Positions 42,416 to 51,363 of a DNA stretch of 64,000 nt are shown piece by piece. The notes beneath the pieces were generated by a model. That model searched no databases, was not told the origin of the DNA, and saw nothing but the letters and a program-made list of their open reading frames with translations. Made by a program: the position numbers and the translations under genes. The DNA lies in assembly GCA_020072645.1 (NCBI GenBank), contig JAIQGK010000012.1:248001-312000 (forward strand), read 5' to 3'. Position 1 is the stretch's first letter; the number at the start of each line of letters is the position of its first letter. Source of the stretch: Terriglobia bacterium (GTDB lineage Bacteria; Acidobacteriota; Terriglobia; Terriglobales; Acidobacteriaceae).

Positions 42416-43774
42416 GTGCCCGCTACTTACGAATCTGCTGTACACAAATTGCTGGCCCTGGGCCATGAGCTTGCGTCGAACCGCAAGTTTGATCTTGCCC
42501 ACATGCGCAGGCTGGCGGAAGCGCTAGGAAATCCTCAATGCAAGCTGCCGAGCGTCTTGATCGCCGGCACCAACGGCAAAGGTTCGACTGCCGCGACGCT
42601 GGCCAGCATTGTGCAGACTGCTGGTTATCGTACGGGACTCTATACTTCGCCCCATCTGCTGCGCGTGAATGAGCGCATTCAGATCAATCAGGAATCCATC
42701 AGCAACGCGGAATTCGCGGTGATCTACGACCGCATTGAAAGTTGCGCGCATGAGTTGGTGGAACGCGGCGAACTGCCGTGGCATCCCAGCTTTTTTGAGA
42801 TGCTCACGGCCATGGCTTTTGAATATTTTGCCAGCGTTGGCGTGGAGCTAGCGGTACTGGAAGTGGGACTCGGCGGACGTCTTGATGCCACGAACATTGT
42901 TGATCCTTTGATCTCCGTTATTACCGATATTGATTTTGATCACCAGAACTTTCTCGGCAATACCTTGCCGGAAATTGCCCGCGAAAAAGCCGGTATCTTG
43001 CGCCCCAGGGGAACTGTGGTCCTGCTGCCACAGCATCCAATTGTGAATGAGACGCTGGGAAAAGAGATTATGAGTCGCGAGGCACGTGCAGTGAGCGCGG
43101 TAAAACATATGCCTTCATTGACTCCGGTTGCGGATGATGAAATGCACCACACCGCCATTGGCCACAACCAGTTCATTCTGGCGGTGATGGGCAAAGAGAT
43201 CAACGTGGATTTTCCGCTCGCGGGCCGCCACCAATTGCGCAACCTGGCTTTAGCGATTACTACAGCCGAAGAACTCAATAAATTTGGTTTTCACATTTCG
43301 GCAGCCGACATTGAGCAGGGCATTCGCGTCACCACGTGGCCGGCCAGATTTCAGGTGATTCCTCCAGCAGAGGGATTCCCCGAAGTCGTGCTCGATGTGG
43401 CGCACAATCCGGCTGGTGCGTGGGCGTTACGCTCGGCTCTTTCTACGTACTATGAAGATCGCCCCCTCACGTTTATTTTCGGCGCCATGCGGGACAAAGC
43501 CATCGGAGAGATTGCCGATATTATTTTTCCTTTGGCTGATTGCGTGATCGCCACCCATGCTGACAATCCGCGCGCAGCTTCTCCGCAGCAGATTGCGGAG
43601 CTGGGAGCGCACGCGCAGACTGAAATATTGCAGGCGAAATCTGTGCCGGAAGCGCTGGAGCGTGCCTGCGCTCACGCTGGGAGCGAAGGCGTGATCGTGA
43701 TTACAGGCTCTATTTATATTGTGGGTGAAGCGCTGGGCATCCTAGCCCGTAAACCAGTTCGGCAGGGTGTTTGA
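42416..43774 (+). CDS. folC: Folylpolyglutamate / dihydrofolate synthase
   Basis: 452 residues from GTG 42416. The Mur-ligase-type ATPase loop IAGTNGKGSTAATLA, then YTSPHLLRVNERIQIN, LEVGLGGRLDATNIV, SVITDIDFDHQNFLGNT and the C-terminal LDVAHNPAGAWALRSAL define FolC. It adds glutamate to folates. It sits between accD and plsC with gaps of three bases, so the three genes form one operon linking lipid and folate synthesis. Confidence 0.95.
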   Translation: MPATYESAVHKLLALGHELASNRKFDLAHMRRLAEALGNPQCKLPSVLIAGTNGKGSTAATLASIVQTAGYRTGLYTSPHLLRVNERIQINQESISNAEFAVIYDRIESCAHELVERGELPWHPSFFEMLTAMAFEYFASVGVELAVLEVGLGGRLDATNIVDPLISVITDIDFDHQNFLGNTLPEIAREKAGILRPRGTVVLLPQHPIVNETLGKEIMSREARAVSAVKHMPSLTPVADDEMHHTAIGHNQFILAVMGKEINVDFPLAGRHQLRNLALAITTAEELNKFGFHISAADIEQGIRVTTWPARFQVIPPAEGFPEVVLDVAHNPAGAWALRSALSTYYEDRPLTFIFGAMRDKAIGEIADIIFPLADCVIATHADNPRAASPQQIAELGAHAQTEILQAKSVPEALERACAHAGSEGVIVITGSIYIVGEALGILARKPVRQGV

Positions 43775-43777
43775 CCT

Positions 43778-44611
43778 GTGTCAGAGACCATGCAAGCAGA
43801 GATCAAGCCGCAGGAAGTGACGAGTGGTATTCGTCACCTGGGTTCCCGCTTGCGTTCCTATTTCGTGTGGACGCCGCTGGTCTGGCTTTACACTCTCGTC
43901 CTGGGCTGTGTGTCGCTTGTTGTCTCCTTATTTGATCCTGCCGGTGAACGACAGCAGAATGTCGCACGGCTGTGGTCGCGGATGATTCTTTGGACCGTGG
44001 GCGCCAAAGTGCAGGTTGAAGGATTGGAGAAGATTGATACCTCCAGGCCGCAGGTGTACGTGGTGAATCACCTTTCGGCGTTCGATATTCCGGTGTTGTA
44101 TACGCACCTGCCATTTCAGTTCAGGATTCTGGCTAAGAAAGAGCTGTTTCGTTATCCGTTTATGGGCTGGCACCTGCGCCGCTCTGGACAGATTCCAGTG
44201 GTGCTGGAAAATCCTAAAGCATCTGTGCGGAGTTTGAACCTCGCGGTGGCGGCAATCCGCAAAGGCAATTCATTGGTCATTTTCCCTGAAGGCGGCCGTT
44301 CGCCTAATGGCCAGTTGCAATCATTTATGGGTGGCGCTTTTTATGCGGCCGTAAAGGCACAGGTGGATGTGGTTCCGATCGTTCTTGTTGGAACGTACGA
44401 GATGCTCAAGATGAACTCATATCACATTAAGCCAGGGCCAGTTCAAATGGTGGTTGGCTCGCCAATCTCAACCGTGGGCATGTCCACGCGCGACATCGCC
44501 AAAATTACCGAGCGGGCGCAGGTCGTGATGGGCGACCTTTATTACTCGCGCTGTTTGGTTCCAGATTTGCGTGGAGAGCCGCCGGCATCGAACGAACCTA
44601 TAAAGTTATAG
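43778..44611 (+). CDS. plsC: 1-acyl-glycerol-3-phosphate acyltransferase
   Basis: 277 residues from GTG 43778. The acyltransferase motif NHLSAFD gives the catalytic H98 and D103, and FPEGGRSPNG is the substrate motif. Two hydrophobic segments near residues 31-52 anchor it in the membrane. It makes phosphatidic acid. Its stop overlaps the next start by one base (TAGTG). Confidence 0.92.
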   Translation: MSETMQAEIKPQEVTSGIRHLGSRLRSYFVWTPLVWLYTLVLGCVSLVVSLFDPAGERQQNVARLWSRMILWTVGAKVQVEGLEKIDTSRPQVYVVNHLSAFDIPVLYTHLPFQFRILAKKELFRYPFMGWHLRRSGQIPVVLENPKASVRSLNLAVAAIRKGNSLVIFPEGGRSPNGQLQSFMGGAFYAAVKAQVDVVPIVLVGTYEMLKMNSYHIKPGPVQMVVGSPISTVGMSTRDIAKITERAQVVMGDLYYSRCLVPDLRGEPPASNEPIKL

Positions 44612-45411
44612 TGGGACGAAAGAACACCAATAGGCCAGAAATGGCAGCAAAATCTTCAAAAAACGACGGTAAGGTGGGCGTAAAGCCCCGAATAGCAATA
44701 CCTGAGCCCTGCTCGTACGACCCTGAATATAGCGGCCGCGCGTTACCGCCTTACCTGCGAGCGATAGAGGCCGCTGGCGGCGAGCCGGTGGTCATCCCAT
44801 TACGGAGTTCGCCGGAAGAGATTGCCCGGCTCATTACCTCGTGTTCGGCGATTCTGTTGCCGGGGAGCAAGGCGGATGTTGATCCGCAAAAGTTCAACGC
44901 GGCGGCCCATCCAAAAACAGCTCCAGCCGACCAACCCCGTGATGCCGCCGACGAACTGCTTCTGCAGGATGCGTACAACCTCCGCAAGCCGGTTTTCGGC
45001 ATTTGTTATGGCTTGCAATCTCTCAATGTCTGGCGGACAGGTTCCTTGATTCAGGATATTGAATCCAGGGTGAATCACAGCGCCGGCGCCAAAGTGGAAG
45101 TCGCACATCAGGTGACGGTTGCGGCAGATTCACTGCTGGCGAAAGAAATTCTTCACAAAGAAAATGCCGTACAGGTGCCAGTAAATTCCAGCCATCATCA
45201 ATCGGCAGATATTGTCGGCGACGGTTTGCGCGCGGTGGCGCACTGCGCGGAAGACGGCGTAATCGAAGCAATTGAAGGCACAGTCCCAGGACACTATGTT
45301 CTGGCGGTGCAGTGGCACCCGGAGCGGACTTTTGATAGCGATAAGTTTTCCAGCAATTTGTTTCGGACGTTTGTTGACTCGGCACGGGCCTGGAATGAGT
45401 TGAATTCCTAG
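44611..45411 (+). CDS. Gamma-glutamyl-GABA hydrolase-type class I glutamine amidotransferase (C26)
   Basis: 266 residues from GTG 44611. The nucleophile elbow FGICYGLQSLNV holds the catalytic cysteine, and AVQWHPERTF supplies the His-Glu pair; LLPGSKADVDP is the oxyanion region. Related proteins are PuuD-type and folate gamma-glutamyl hydrolases. Given folC two genes upstream, a role in trimming folyl polyglutamates is possible but unproven. The first 20 residues are Lys-rich and probably disordered. Confidence 0.85.
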   Translation: MGRKNTNRPEMAAKSSKNDGKVGVKPRIAIPEPCSYDPEYSGRALPPYLRAIEAAGGEPVVIPLRSSPEEIARLITSCSAILLPGSKADVDPQKFNAAAHPKTAPADQPRDAADELLLQDAYNLRKPVFGICYGLQSLNVWRTGSLIQDIESRVNHSAGAKVEVAHQVTVAADSLLAKEILHKENAVQVPVNSSHHQSADIVGDGLRAVAHCAEDGVIEAIEGTVPGHYVLAVQWHPERTFDSDKFSSNLFRTFVDSARAWNELNS

Positions 45412-45460
45412 CGCTCCCTAGCCTTGCGTCGATGGTGCATTCTTCCGTATCGTACTTGCC

Positions 45461-46243
45461 ATGTCGGGAAAAGGGATTGTCCTCTCGCTGGAAGGCCGCG
45501 TTGCCGTTGTTACAGGAGGCTCGCGCGGAATCGGCGCGGCAATTGTAAGAATGTTCACGCAGGCCGGAGCGCGCGTCATCTTTAATTACCAGAAAGCAAG
45601 CAAAGTCGCGGACGACCTCTGCTGGGAGTGTGGCGGCGCAAAGCAATGCGTTGCTGTCCAGGCTGATCTCTCTTCTGCTGAAGCGGCCAAACCTTTAATC
45701 GATGCCGCGATCCAAGGCTTTGGCAAGATCGATATCATTGTGGGCAATCATGGTGTCTGGCCGCCGCAGGATGCTCCCATCGACCAAATGACAGATGAGC
45801 AATGGCGCTCGACGCTCGCGATCAATGTTGACAGCCTTTTTGGGCTGGTGAAGTATGGTGTGGCGCAGATGAAACGCCAGCGCTCCGGCGGTCATATAGT
45901 ATTGATCAGTTCTACCGCGGGGCAGCGCGGAGAAGCATTCCACTGTGACTATGCAGCCAGCAAGGGAGCGATTATCAGCATGGTGAAAGGACTTTCCACG
46001 GAACTGGCGCGCGACGGCATTTACGTGAACTGCGTAGCGCCGGGATGGGTGGAAACTGATATGGCCGCGCCTGCATTGCATGACGCTGCGATCAGCAAGC
46101 GTGTTTACGCGACCATCCCCCTGGGCCGCGCCGGCAAGCCGGAAGAGATTGCCGCTTCAGTCCTGTTTCTATGTACGTCGCATGCCGGATTTATTACGGG
46201 CGAAATCCTCAACGTCAACGGCGGCGCGGTGCTGGTCGGATGA
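45461..46243 (+). CDS. Short-chain dehydrogenase/reductase (FabG-like)
   Basis: 260 residues of a classical SDR: NAD(P) loop VTGGSRGIGAAIV at residues 17-29, then VGNHGVWPP in place of NAG, active-site serine in LISSTAGQRG, YAASKGAI for Tyr/Lys, and the end FLCTSHAGFITGEILNVNGG. It is probably a 3-ketoacyl reductase or an alcohol dehydrogenase of unknown substrate. The start is ATG 45461. Confidence 0.88.
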   Translation: MSGKGIVLSLEGRVAVVTGGSRGIGAAIVRMFTQAGARVIFNYQKASKVADDLCWECGGAKQCVAVQADLSSAEAAKPLIDAAIQGFGKIDIIVGNHGVWPPQDAPIDQMTDEQWRSTLAINVDSLFGLVKYGVAQMKRQRSGGHIVLISSTAGQRGEAFHCDYAASKGAIISMVKGLSTELARDGIYVNCVAPGWVETDMAAPALHDAAISKRVYATIPLGRAGKPEEIAASVLFLCTSHAGFITGEILNVNGGAVLVG

Positions 46244-46295
46244 TGGCAAAAGCAGCAGCTCAGGTCGTTCCTGCATCTAAGAAAGTATTATTCCC

Positions 46296-47093
46296 ATGAG
46301 AATTGTTGTTCTTATCTGCCTCTGCGTGGCCAGCCTCTACGGCCAGCAAGACACGTCCGCCAAACCCGCTGAGACGCAAACTAACCAGCAGAAAGCCCGA
46401 ACCATGGTTGACCAGATGATTCAGGCGCTGGGAGGCCAGGCATATCTGACTGTTGAGGACTACTACGCTGAAGGACGTTCCGGCAGCTTTCACAATGAGT
46501 CGCTTGTGGGCACCAGCCTGTTTTACCGGTTTTGGAAATGGCCGGACAAGGACCGCATTGAGCTCACGAAGCAACGCGATATCGTGCAACTCTATGTCGG
46601 CGACCAGGCTTACGAAATCACCTATAAAGGCATTCATCCGCTGGACCCGCAAAAGGAAGAAAGGCTTCGCCAGGCGATGATCCGCCGCCATTACACGCTG
46701 GAAAATGTTCTCCGCAACTGGCTGAAAGAGCCGGGAATCCTTCTGCTGGATGAAGGTCCAAGCATTTCTGAAGGTCACATGGCGGAAAAGCTGACGATCA
46801 TCAACTCAAAGAATGAGTCGGTGACGATCCTGGTGGATCCCGAAACACACTTGCCTCTGGAAAAGCGCTTTTCCACCCGTGATCCTCGCTATCGTGAGCG
46901 CGATGAAGAAGTTTTGATTTATGGCGACTGGAAGGTATTCCAGGGCATCAATACGCCGCGAATGACGGTGACCAAGCGAAATGGCGAGACCATTTCCCAG
47001 CAGATTATCCTGAATATTACTTACAACATCCATCCTGCTGACGCGCTTTTCGATCCCACAGTGGCCAAAATCAATCCGGTAAAAGAGAAGTAG
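46296..47093 (+). CDS. Secreted LolA-like outer-membrane-associated protein
   Basis: 265 residues with a signal peptide (residues 1-16, ending SLYGQQ). The mature part has the beta pattern of LolA/LppX-like lipoprotein-binding folds: YYAEGRSGSFHNESLVGTSL, YRFWKWPDKDRIEL, INSKNESVTILVDPETHLPL. It has no lipobox. Such proteins are common in acidobacteria, and a lipid or lipoprotein carrier role is inferred only from fold-like pattern. Confidence 0.72.
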   Translation: MRIVVLICLCVASLYGQQDTSAKPAETQTNQQKARTMVDQMIQALGGQAYLTVEDYYAEGRSGSFHNESLVGTSLFYRFWKWPDKDRIELTKQRDIVQLYVGDQAYEITYKGIHPLDPQKEERLRQAMIRRHYTLENVLRNWLKEPGILLLDEGPSISEGHMAEKLTIINSKNESVTILVDPETHLPLEKRFSTRDPRYRERDEEVLIYGDWKVFQGINTPRMTVTKRNGETISQQIILNITYNIHPADALFDPTVAKINPVKEK

Positions 47094-47194
47094 TTCCGCC
47101 CTGGACACGATCTGTGGCTTTGCCTAATAATCTGTTGTAAAAAAACAACACAAGCCCAAGCTCCTGCCGGTGTAATCTGTTTAGTTGGAATAGC

Positions 47195-48103
47195 TTGCCA
47201 TTTGAACAGACAGTTCGAGCCCCCGTGGAGTGCAAAGGTGTAGGTTTGCATAGCGGGGCCAATGTGACCCTCCGTATCCTCCCAGCCCCTGCTGGAACGG
47301 GCATTGTTTTCCGCCGTAGCGATCTAGATGGCTTTGAGATTGAAGCCATTGGCCGCAACGTGGCCCGCGTTAGCTACGCCACTAGCCTGCAAAAAAAAGG
47401 CGTTCTGATTTCCACCACAGAACACCTGCTCTCAGCTTTCATTGGTATTGGCTTGGATAATGCCGTTGTGGAGCTGGATAACCTTGAGCTTCCGATTCTT
47501 GATGGCAGCGCCAAGCCCTTCGTCGATATGGTCCTCCAAGCCGGATTAAGGCAGCAGCGTAAGAAGCGGACATATCTGCGCATCATGCGTGAGATTGAAG
47601 TTCGTGAAGGCAATAAATTTATCGGCGCATATCCTGCATCGGGATATGCTGTGGCGTACAAAATAAATTTTGCTCCGCCCATTGGAGCGCAAGCTTTTGA
47701 AATTGACCTTTCACAAGATCTTTATCGCAAGGAACTGGCCGCAGCCCGCACTTTTGGCTTTCTGAGTGAAGAGCAGGCCATGAAGAACATGGGCCTGATC
47801 CGCGGTGCCTCAGAAGCGAACGTGATTGTGCTAACGGCCAACGGAGTCAAGAATGGGCCTTTGCGCTATGAAGATGAGTTTGTGCGTCACAAAGTGCTCG
47901 ATCTGATTGGCGATCTGGCATTGCTGGGGAAACAGATTATCGGGCGGATTGTGGCTGACCGCGCCGGGCATGCGATGCATACCGCGCTGGTTTCACGGCT
48001 GTTGAAAGACCGCTCTTTGTGGGAAGAAACAACTGAAATCAGTCAGTCTGACGATGCTGCTGAGAGACCTGCTGTTACCGCGCAATCCGTGCGAGAAATC
48101 TAA
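47195..48103 (+). CDS. lpxC: UDP-3-O-acyl-N-acetylglucosamine deacetylase
   Basis: 302 residues from TTG 47195 (MPFEQTVRAPVECKGVGLHS). The zinc ligands are H77 (STTEHLLS) and H232/D236 (RHKVLDLIGD), with the later GHAMHT histidine as general acid. LpxC performs the committed step of lipid A synthesis, which shows that the organism has an LPS-type outer membrane. The C-terminus is about 20 residues longer than usual (ERPAVTAQSV). It is convergent with the receiver-PilZ gene only four bases away. Confidence 0.95.
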   Translation: MPFEQTVRAPVECKGVGLHSGANVTLRILPAPAGTGIVFRRSDLDGFEIEAIGRNVARVSYATSLQKKGVLISTTEHLLSAFIGIGLDNAVVELDNLELPILDGSAKPFVDMVLQAGLRQQRKKRTYLRIMREIEVREGNKFIGAYPASGYAVAYKINFAPPIGAQAFEIDLSQDLYRKELAAARTFGFLSEEQAMKNMGLIRGASEANVIVLTANGVKNGPLRYEDEFVRHKVLDLIGDLALLGKQIIGRIVADRAGHAMHTALVSRLLKDRSLWEETTEISQSDDAAERPAVTAQSVREI

Positions 48104-48107
48104 GAAC

Positions 48108-48824
48108 TTAAACGGTTGTGGCGTTAATGAACATTGCTCCGCCACCCAGAGTTAACGCTCGCTTTTCCAGCCAGATATCCAGCTCTTTCTTTGCTTCCGC
48201 TGATAAAACCTGAAAGCGAATTCCCGCTCGGCCTTCGGGCGTGGACCATGCAATCTCGCCTTTGATGTCCAGCGAACGCTTGGTACCGGGCAACTGCAAT
48301 CGGACCCGAGCAGCACCACCTTCATCCAGCCGGCGGGAGCATTCCACTGAAATTCCGCCATGGCTGATGTTGGTAATGTTCAGGGGAAGCTCTGCGCCCT
48401 GGTCAACAAGGATTGCTCCTGTCGCCTTGACCAGATGGCGATGGTAGCGGCGGCGCTCTCGCATGATCAATCCCTGCGCGGCCCGCACGCTACGGGTCGC
48501 GCGATCCAGCGAAATCGGTTTGTCCAGAACAAAGTTGGCGCCCATCTCAAAGGCCTGCTGAATGTTGGTTTTGCCGTTCACCACGGCAAAGGCGATACAG
48601 CTCTTGTTGGATTTCCCCAGCCTTAGCTCGCGGAGAACCAGCGGACCGTGCGGCATGTCATCGCAGTCAACTAAAAGAGCGTCATATTTGCGACGCATCA
48701 GAATGTGGCGGGCCTGGTCGGCGTTGTTGGAAAGATCCAGATCAATATTGGCAGCGTCAAAGACTCGACGTATCGTACGATGGACTTCAGGGTCATTGCT
48801 GAGGAGGAGCGCTTGTAAAGCCAT
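48108..48824 (-). CDS. Response-regulator receiver-PilZ fusion
   Basis: 238 residues. The N-terminal part (1-118) is a receiver-like domain with LLVDCDDMP (phospho-acceptor aspartate) and NFVLDKPIS (lysine). The PilZ domain follows: RERRRYHRHLVKATG supplies the c-di-GMP arginines, and NITNISHGGISVECSRR is the second motif. It probably responds to a sensor kinase and to c-di-GMP. It reads convergently with lpxC. Acidobacteria carry many such fusions. Confidence 0.85.
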   Translation of the reverse strand: MALQALLLSNDPEVHRTIRRVFDAANIDLDLSNNADQARHILMRRKYDALLVDCDDMPHGPLVLRELRLGKSNKSCIAFAVVNGKTNIQQAFEMGANFVLDKPISLDRATRSVRAAQGLIMRERRRYHRHLVKATGAILVDQGAELPLNITNISHGGISVECSRRLDEGGAARVRLQLPGTKRSLDIKGEIAWSTPEGRAGIRFQVLSAEAKKELDIWLEKRALTLGGGAMFINATTV

Positions 48825-48937
48825 ACCTGCAAAGGGTATCTAAATCGTCATATTACGGCCAAGTAACCAACGTAACGGGCCAGCACTTTGCCGGGTGACA
48901 ATACTTTCGATCTTTCAATCTAAGGCTCCATTTTCCT

Positions 48938-49432
48938 ATGAAAAAGATGGTTTATCTGTCGCTGGGATCGAACCTGGGTGATAGCGAACGGTATCTTCGT
49001 GAGGCGATCTCCCGCCTGCAAGATTTGGGCGTAATCAGGCAGGTTTCGGCTTTTTATGAAACACAGCCCGTTGAGGTGCAAGGCGAACAGCCCTGGTTCC
49101 TGAACTGTGCCTTGGCAATGGAAACCGAGCTGATGCCTTTGGAGTTTCTGAGTCGCATGCTGGCCGTCGAGCAATCTATGGGCAGGATTCGTATGCAACC
49201 CAAGGGCCCGCGCACCATTGACATTGACATCCTGCTTTTCGGCAATGATGTGTTAAATACGCTCGAGCTGACCGTTCCGCATCCCGCCATGCATCAGCGG
49301 CGCTTTGTTCTAGAGCCCCTAGCGGAGATAGCTCCCGCCGTAATGCATCCAGTGCTCAAGCGAACGATCCGGGAGTTGCTGGACTCGCTGCCGGCCGATT
49401 CGGGTTTAGTGAACAAGCCCCTGCCCAACTGA
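48938..49432 (+). CDS. folK: 2-amino-4-hydroxy-6-hydroxymethyldihydropteridine pyrophosphokinase
   Basis: 164 residues. HPPK motifs: YLSLGSNLGDSERYLREAI, YETQPVEVQGEQPWFLNCA and the GPRTIDIDILLFGNDVL signature. FolK transfers pyrophosphate from ATP to the pterin in folate synthesis. rsmG starts six bases later. The length matches the family. Confidence 0.95.
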   Translation: MKKMVYLSLGSNLGDSERYLREAISRLQDLGVIRQVSAFYETQPVEVQGEQPWFLNCALAMETELMPLEFLSRMLAVEQSMGRIRMQPKGPRTIDIDILLFGNDVLNTLELTVPHPAMHQRRFVLEPLAEIAPAVMHPVLKRTIRELLDSLPADSGLVNKPLPN

Positions 49433-49438
49433 TTTACG

Positions 49439-50074
49439 ATGGGATGCGTGGAAACCGCCGCCATCGCACATTTGCTGGAACCGTTCATCGAGCTCGATGA
49501 ATCGCGGCTGCGCGCTATATCGACATATATCGATCTATTGCTCAAGTGGAATGCGCGCATCAACCTGACTGCCATACGGGAGCCCAGTGAAATTGTGCAA
49601 CGCCATTTCGGCGAATCTCTGTTCGTCGCCAAATATCTGCTTGACCAGCAGCTGCCACAGACCGCAATCGACCTGGGATCTGGCGCCGGTTTTCCCGGAG
49701 TTCCCTTTGCCATGCTCGCGCCTGAAGTTCAGGTGACATTGATTGAGTCGCAGCAGAAGAAAGGGACCTTTCTGAAGGAACTTATTCACGTGCTCGGGTT
49801 TAAAAACGTAAAACTTTTTGGTGATCGCGCGGAGAATTATCCAGATACCGCTGATTTAGTGATGCTCCGTGCGGTTGAGAAGTTCGACCAGGCTCTGACA
49901 ATGGCAGAGCGGCTGACGAGGGCCGGTGGGCGGATTGCGCTGATGATCGGCTCGGGGCAGACGGAGTCAGCCAAAAGATTGAGCCCTGATGTAAATTGGG
50001 GCAACGGGATCCAGGTTCCCTGCGGCACTTCGCGGCAATTGCTGGTTGGAACCAAATCATTACAAGTGGAGTGA
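49439..50074 (+). CDS. rsmG: 16S rRNA (guanine-527 N7) methyltransferase
   Basis: 211 residues. The SAM loop DLGSGAGFPGVPFAMLAPEVQ and the opening IDLLLKWNARINLTAI are typical of RsmG (GidB). It methylates G527 in 16S rRNA. In many bacteria rsmG lies next to parA-parB near the replication origin, and here parA follows after a 400-base spacer with parS-like sites. The C-terminus after about residue 195 is short. Confidence 0.94.
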   Translation: MGCVETAAIAHLLEPFIELDESRLRAISTYIDLLLKWNARINLTAIREPSEIVQRHFGESLFVAKYLLDQQLPQTAIDLGSGAGFPGVPFAMLAPEVQVTLIESQQKKGTFLKELIHVLGFKNVKLFGDRAENYPDTADLVMLRAVEKFDQALTMAERLTRAGGRIALMIGSGQTESAKRLSPDVNWGNGIQVPCGTSRQLLVGTKSLQVE

Positions 50075-50348
50075 TGGGTGGGTTGCAGGATTATTTCATC
50101 CGTTGAATGCTCCAAAAGCAAACCGATTGGACTGTAAAGTGGGAAGTAATTCTGCGGAACCATTGTGGTAAACATGCAGTTTGGGAAAAGTACCAAATTT
50201 CGTCTAAGAGTCCGGTACCTAGAACCATATTGGTAAAGTGGAACAAAAAGTGCCAAATTGCGCTTTTATTTAGTCGCATTTCTATATTTAAGCGCTAATT
50301 ATTGGCAAAAGTGGGGAATAATTTCATCGAGATCCAAGTAGGTAACAT

Positions 50349-50364
50349 TGTTCCATGTGGAACA
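50349..50364. promoter_or_regulatory. parS-like ParB-binding site 1
   Basis: TGTTCCATGTGGAACA, a near-perfect inverted repeat, matches the parS consensus TGTTTCACGTGAAACA in layout, differing in the middle bases. Extended by one base on each side it remains palindromic. It lies 118 bases before parA and is probably bound by the ParB encoded downstream. Confidence 0.8.
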
Positions 50365-50385
50365 ATCTTTGCATAGGTATCTTGA

Positions 50386-50401
50386 TGTTCCACGTAGAAC
50401 A
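50386..50401. promoter_or_regulatory. parS-like ParB-binding site 2
   Basis: TGTTCCACGTAGAACA, a second parS-like inverted repeat 37 bases after the first. It keeps the CACGT core of parS; the right arm has one mismatch. Two adjacent sites upstream of parA are typical of chromosomal partition loci. Confidence 0.8.
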
Positions 50402-50481
50402 ATGCACCATTTTGCGGCGTTGCGCTTTCCGCGCATACTCGTCTACATTCAACAGGACGCACTCTTGTCAATTTCAATAAC

Positions 50482-51363
50482 ATGGGAATAGTAATCGCTG
50501 TTGCGAACCAGAAAGGCGGGGTGGGAAAAACCACTACCGCTATCAATCTGGCGGCATCCTTTGCTGCTGCAGAGGTTCGATCGCTTTTGGTCGATTGCGA
50601 CCCCCAAGCGAACTCAACCGGTGGACTGGGTTTTGTCCGCGATCCAGACCGCGCAAGCACGTATCACCTGCTTACGGCAGAAGCTTCGGCTAGAGAAGCC
50701 GTCATCGCAACAGAATTGGAAGGTCTAAGCCTAATCCCGTCGCACAAGAACCTGATCGGGGCTAACATTGAGCTGGTCGGGGCAGAAAACAGGGAATTTC
50801 GCCTGCGCAATGCACTGGAATCCATTCGGAATCAATTTGACTTCATTGTCCTAGACTGTCCTCCAGCGCTGGATCTCCTCACCTTGAACGCGTTAGTAGC
50901 GGCTGATTCGGTGTTGGTTCCCATGCAGGCTGAATACTTTGCTCTTGAAGGCGTGAGCGAGCTGCTGGATACCATTGAGCGGCTCCGCCAAAGCTTTAAT
51001 CCCGGGCTGGCGATCGAAGGCGTAGTTCTTACGATGTATGACGACCGCACGAACCTGGCACAGCAGGTAACGCAGGAACTGAAACGTCATTTTGGCGACA
51101 AGCTGCTAGAAACTATCATCCCTCGGAATGTCCGCCTGGCTGAAGCGCCAAGCTATGGTAAGCCGGCTTTGCTCTATGACGTGCGCTCCCGTGGTGCCGA
51201 AAGCTATATACGCTTGGCTAAGGAAATCATGCATCGCAGAATGAATCCCGTCGTCGCCGAGATCACCGTAGCAACGTCAGAACAAGCTCCAGGTACCACC
51301 GCATCCGATAAACCGGAAGAGTTTCCCAATAGTACTGAACTGAAGCGAGTAAACGAATCATGA
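50482..51363 (+). CDS. parA: Chromosome partitioning ATPase ParA
   Basis: 293 residues. The deviant Walker A motif KGGVGKTT at residues 11-18 follows MGIVIAVANQ, and VDCDPQANSTGGLGF and LDCPPALDLLTLNAL are the remaining ParA/Soj motifs. With ParB and parS it moves chromosomal origins. There is no N-terminal DNA-binding domain, as in chromosomal Soj. The last bases overlap parB (ATGA). About 35 extra C-terminal residues are Thr/Ser-rich. Confidence 0.95.
   Translation: MGIVIAVANQKGGVGKTTTAINLAASFAAAEVRSLLVDCDPQANSTGGLGFVRDPDRASTYHLLTAEASAREAVIATELEGLSLIPSHKNLIGANIELVGAENREFRLRNALESIRNQFDFIVLDCPPALDLLTLNALVAADSVLVPMQAEYFALEGVSELLDTIERLRQSFNPGLAIEGVVLTMYDDRTNLAQQVTQELKRHFGDKLLETIIPRNVRLAEAPSYGKPALLYDVRSRGAESYIRLAKEIMHRRMNPVVAEITVATSEQAPGTTASDKPEEFPNSTELKRVNES

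Larger units (their letters stand above)
50075..50481. other. AT-rich spacer between rsmG and parA with direct repeats
   Basis: The spacer is clearly poorer in G+C than the flanking genes. It contains a 14-base direct repeat, AAAAGTRCCAAATT, at 50186-50199 and 50246-50259, exactly 60 bases apart, and two related lengths of AAAGTGG[GA]A. Two parS-like palindromes follow (separate entries). No open frame or RNA was recognised. The organisation resembles an origin-proximal or partition region, but no DnaA box of the form TTATCCACA was found. Confidence 0.5.
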
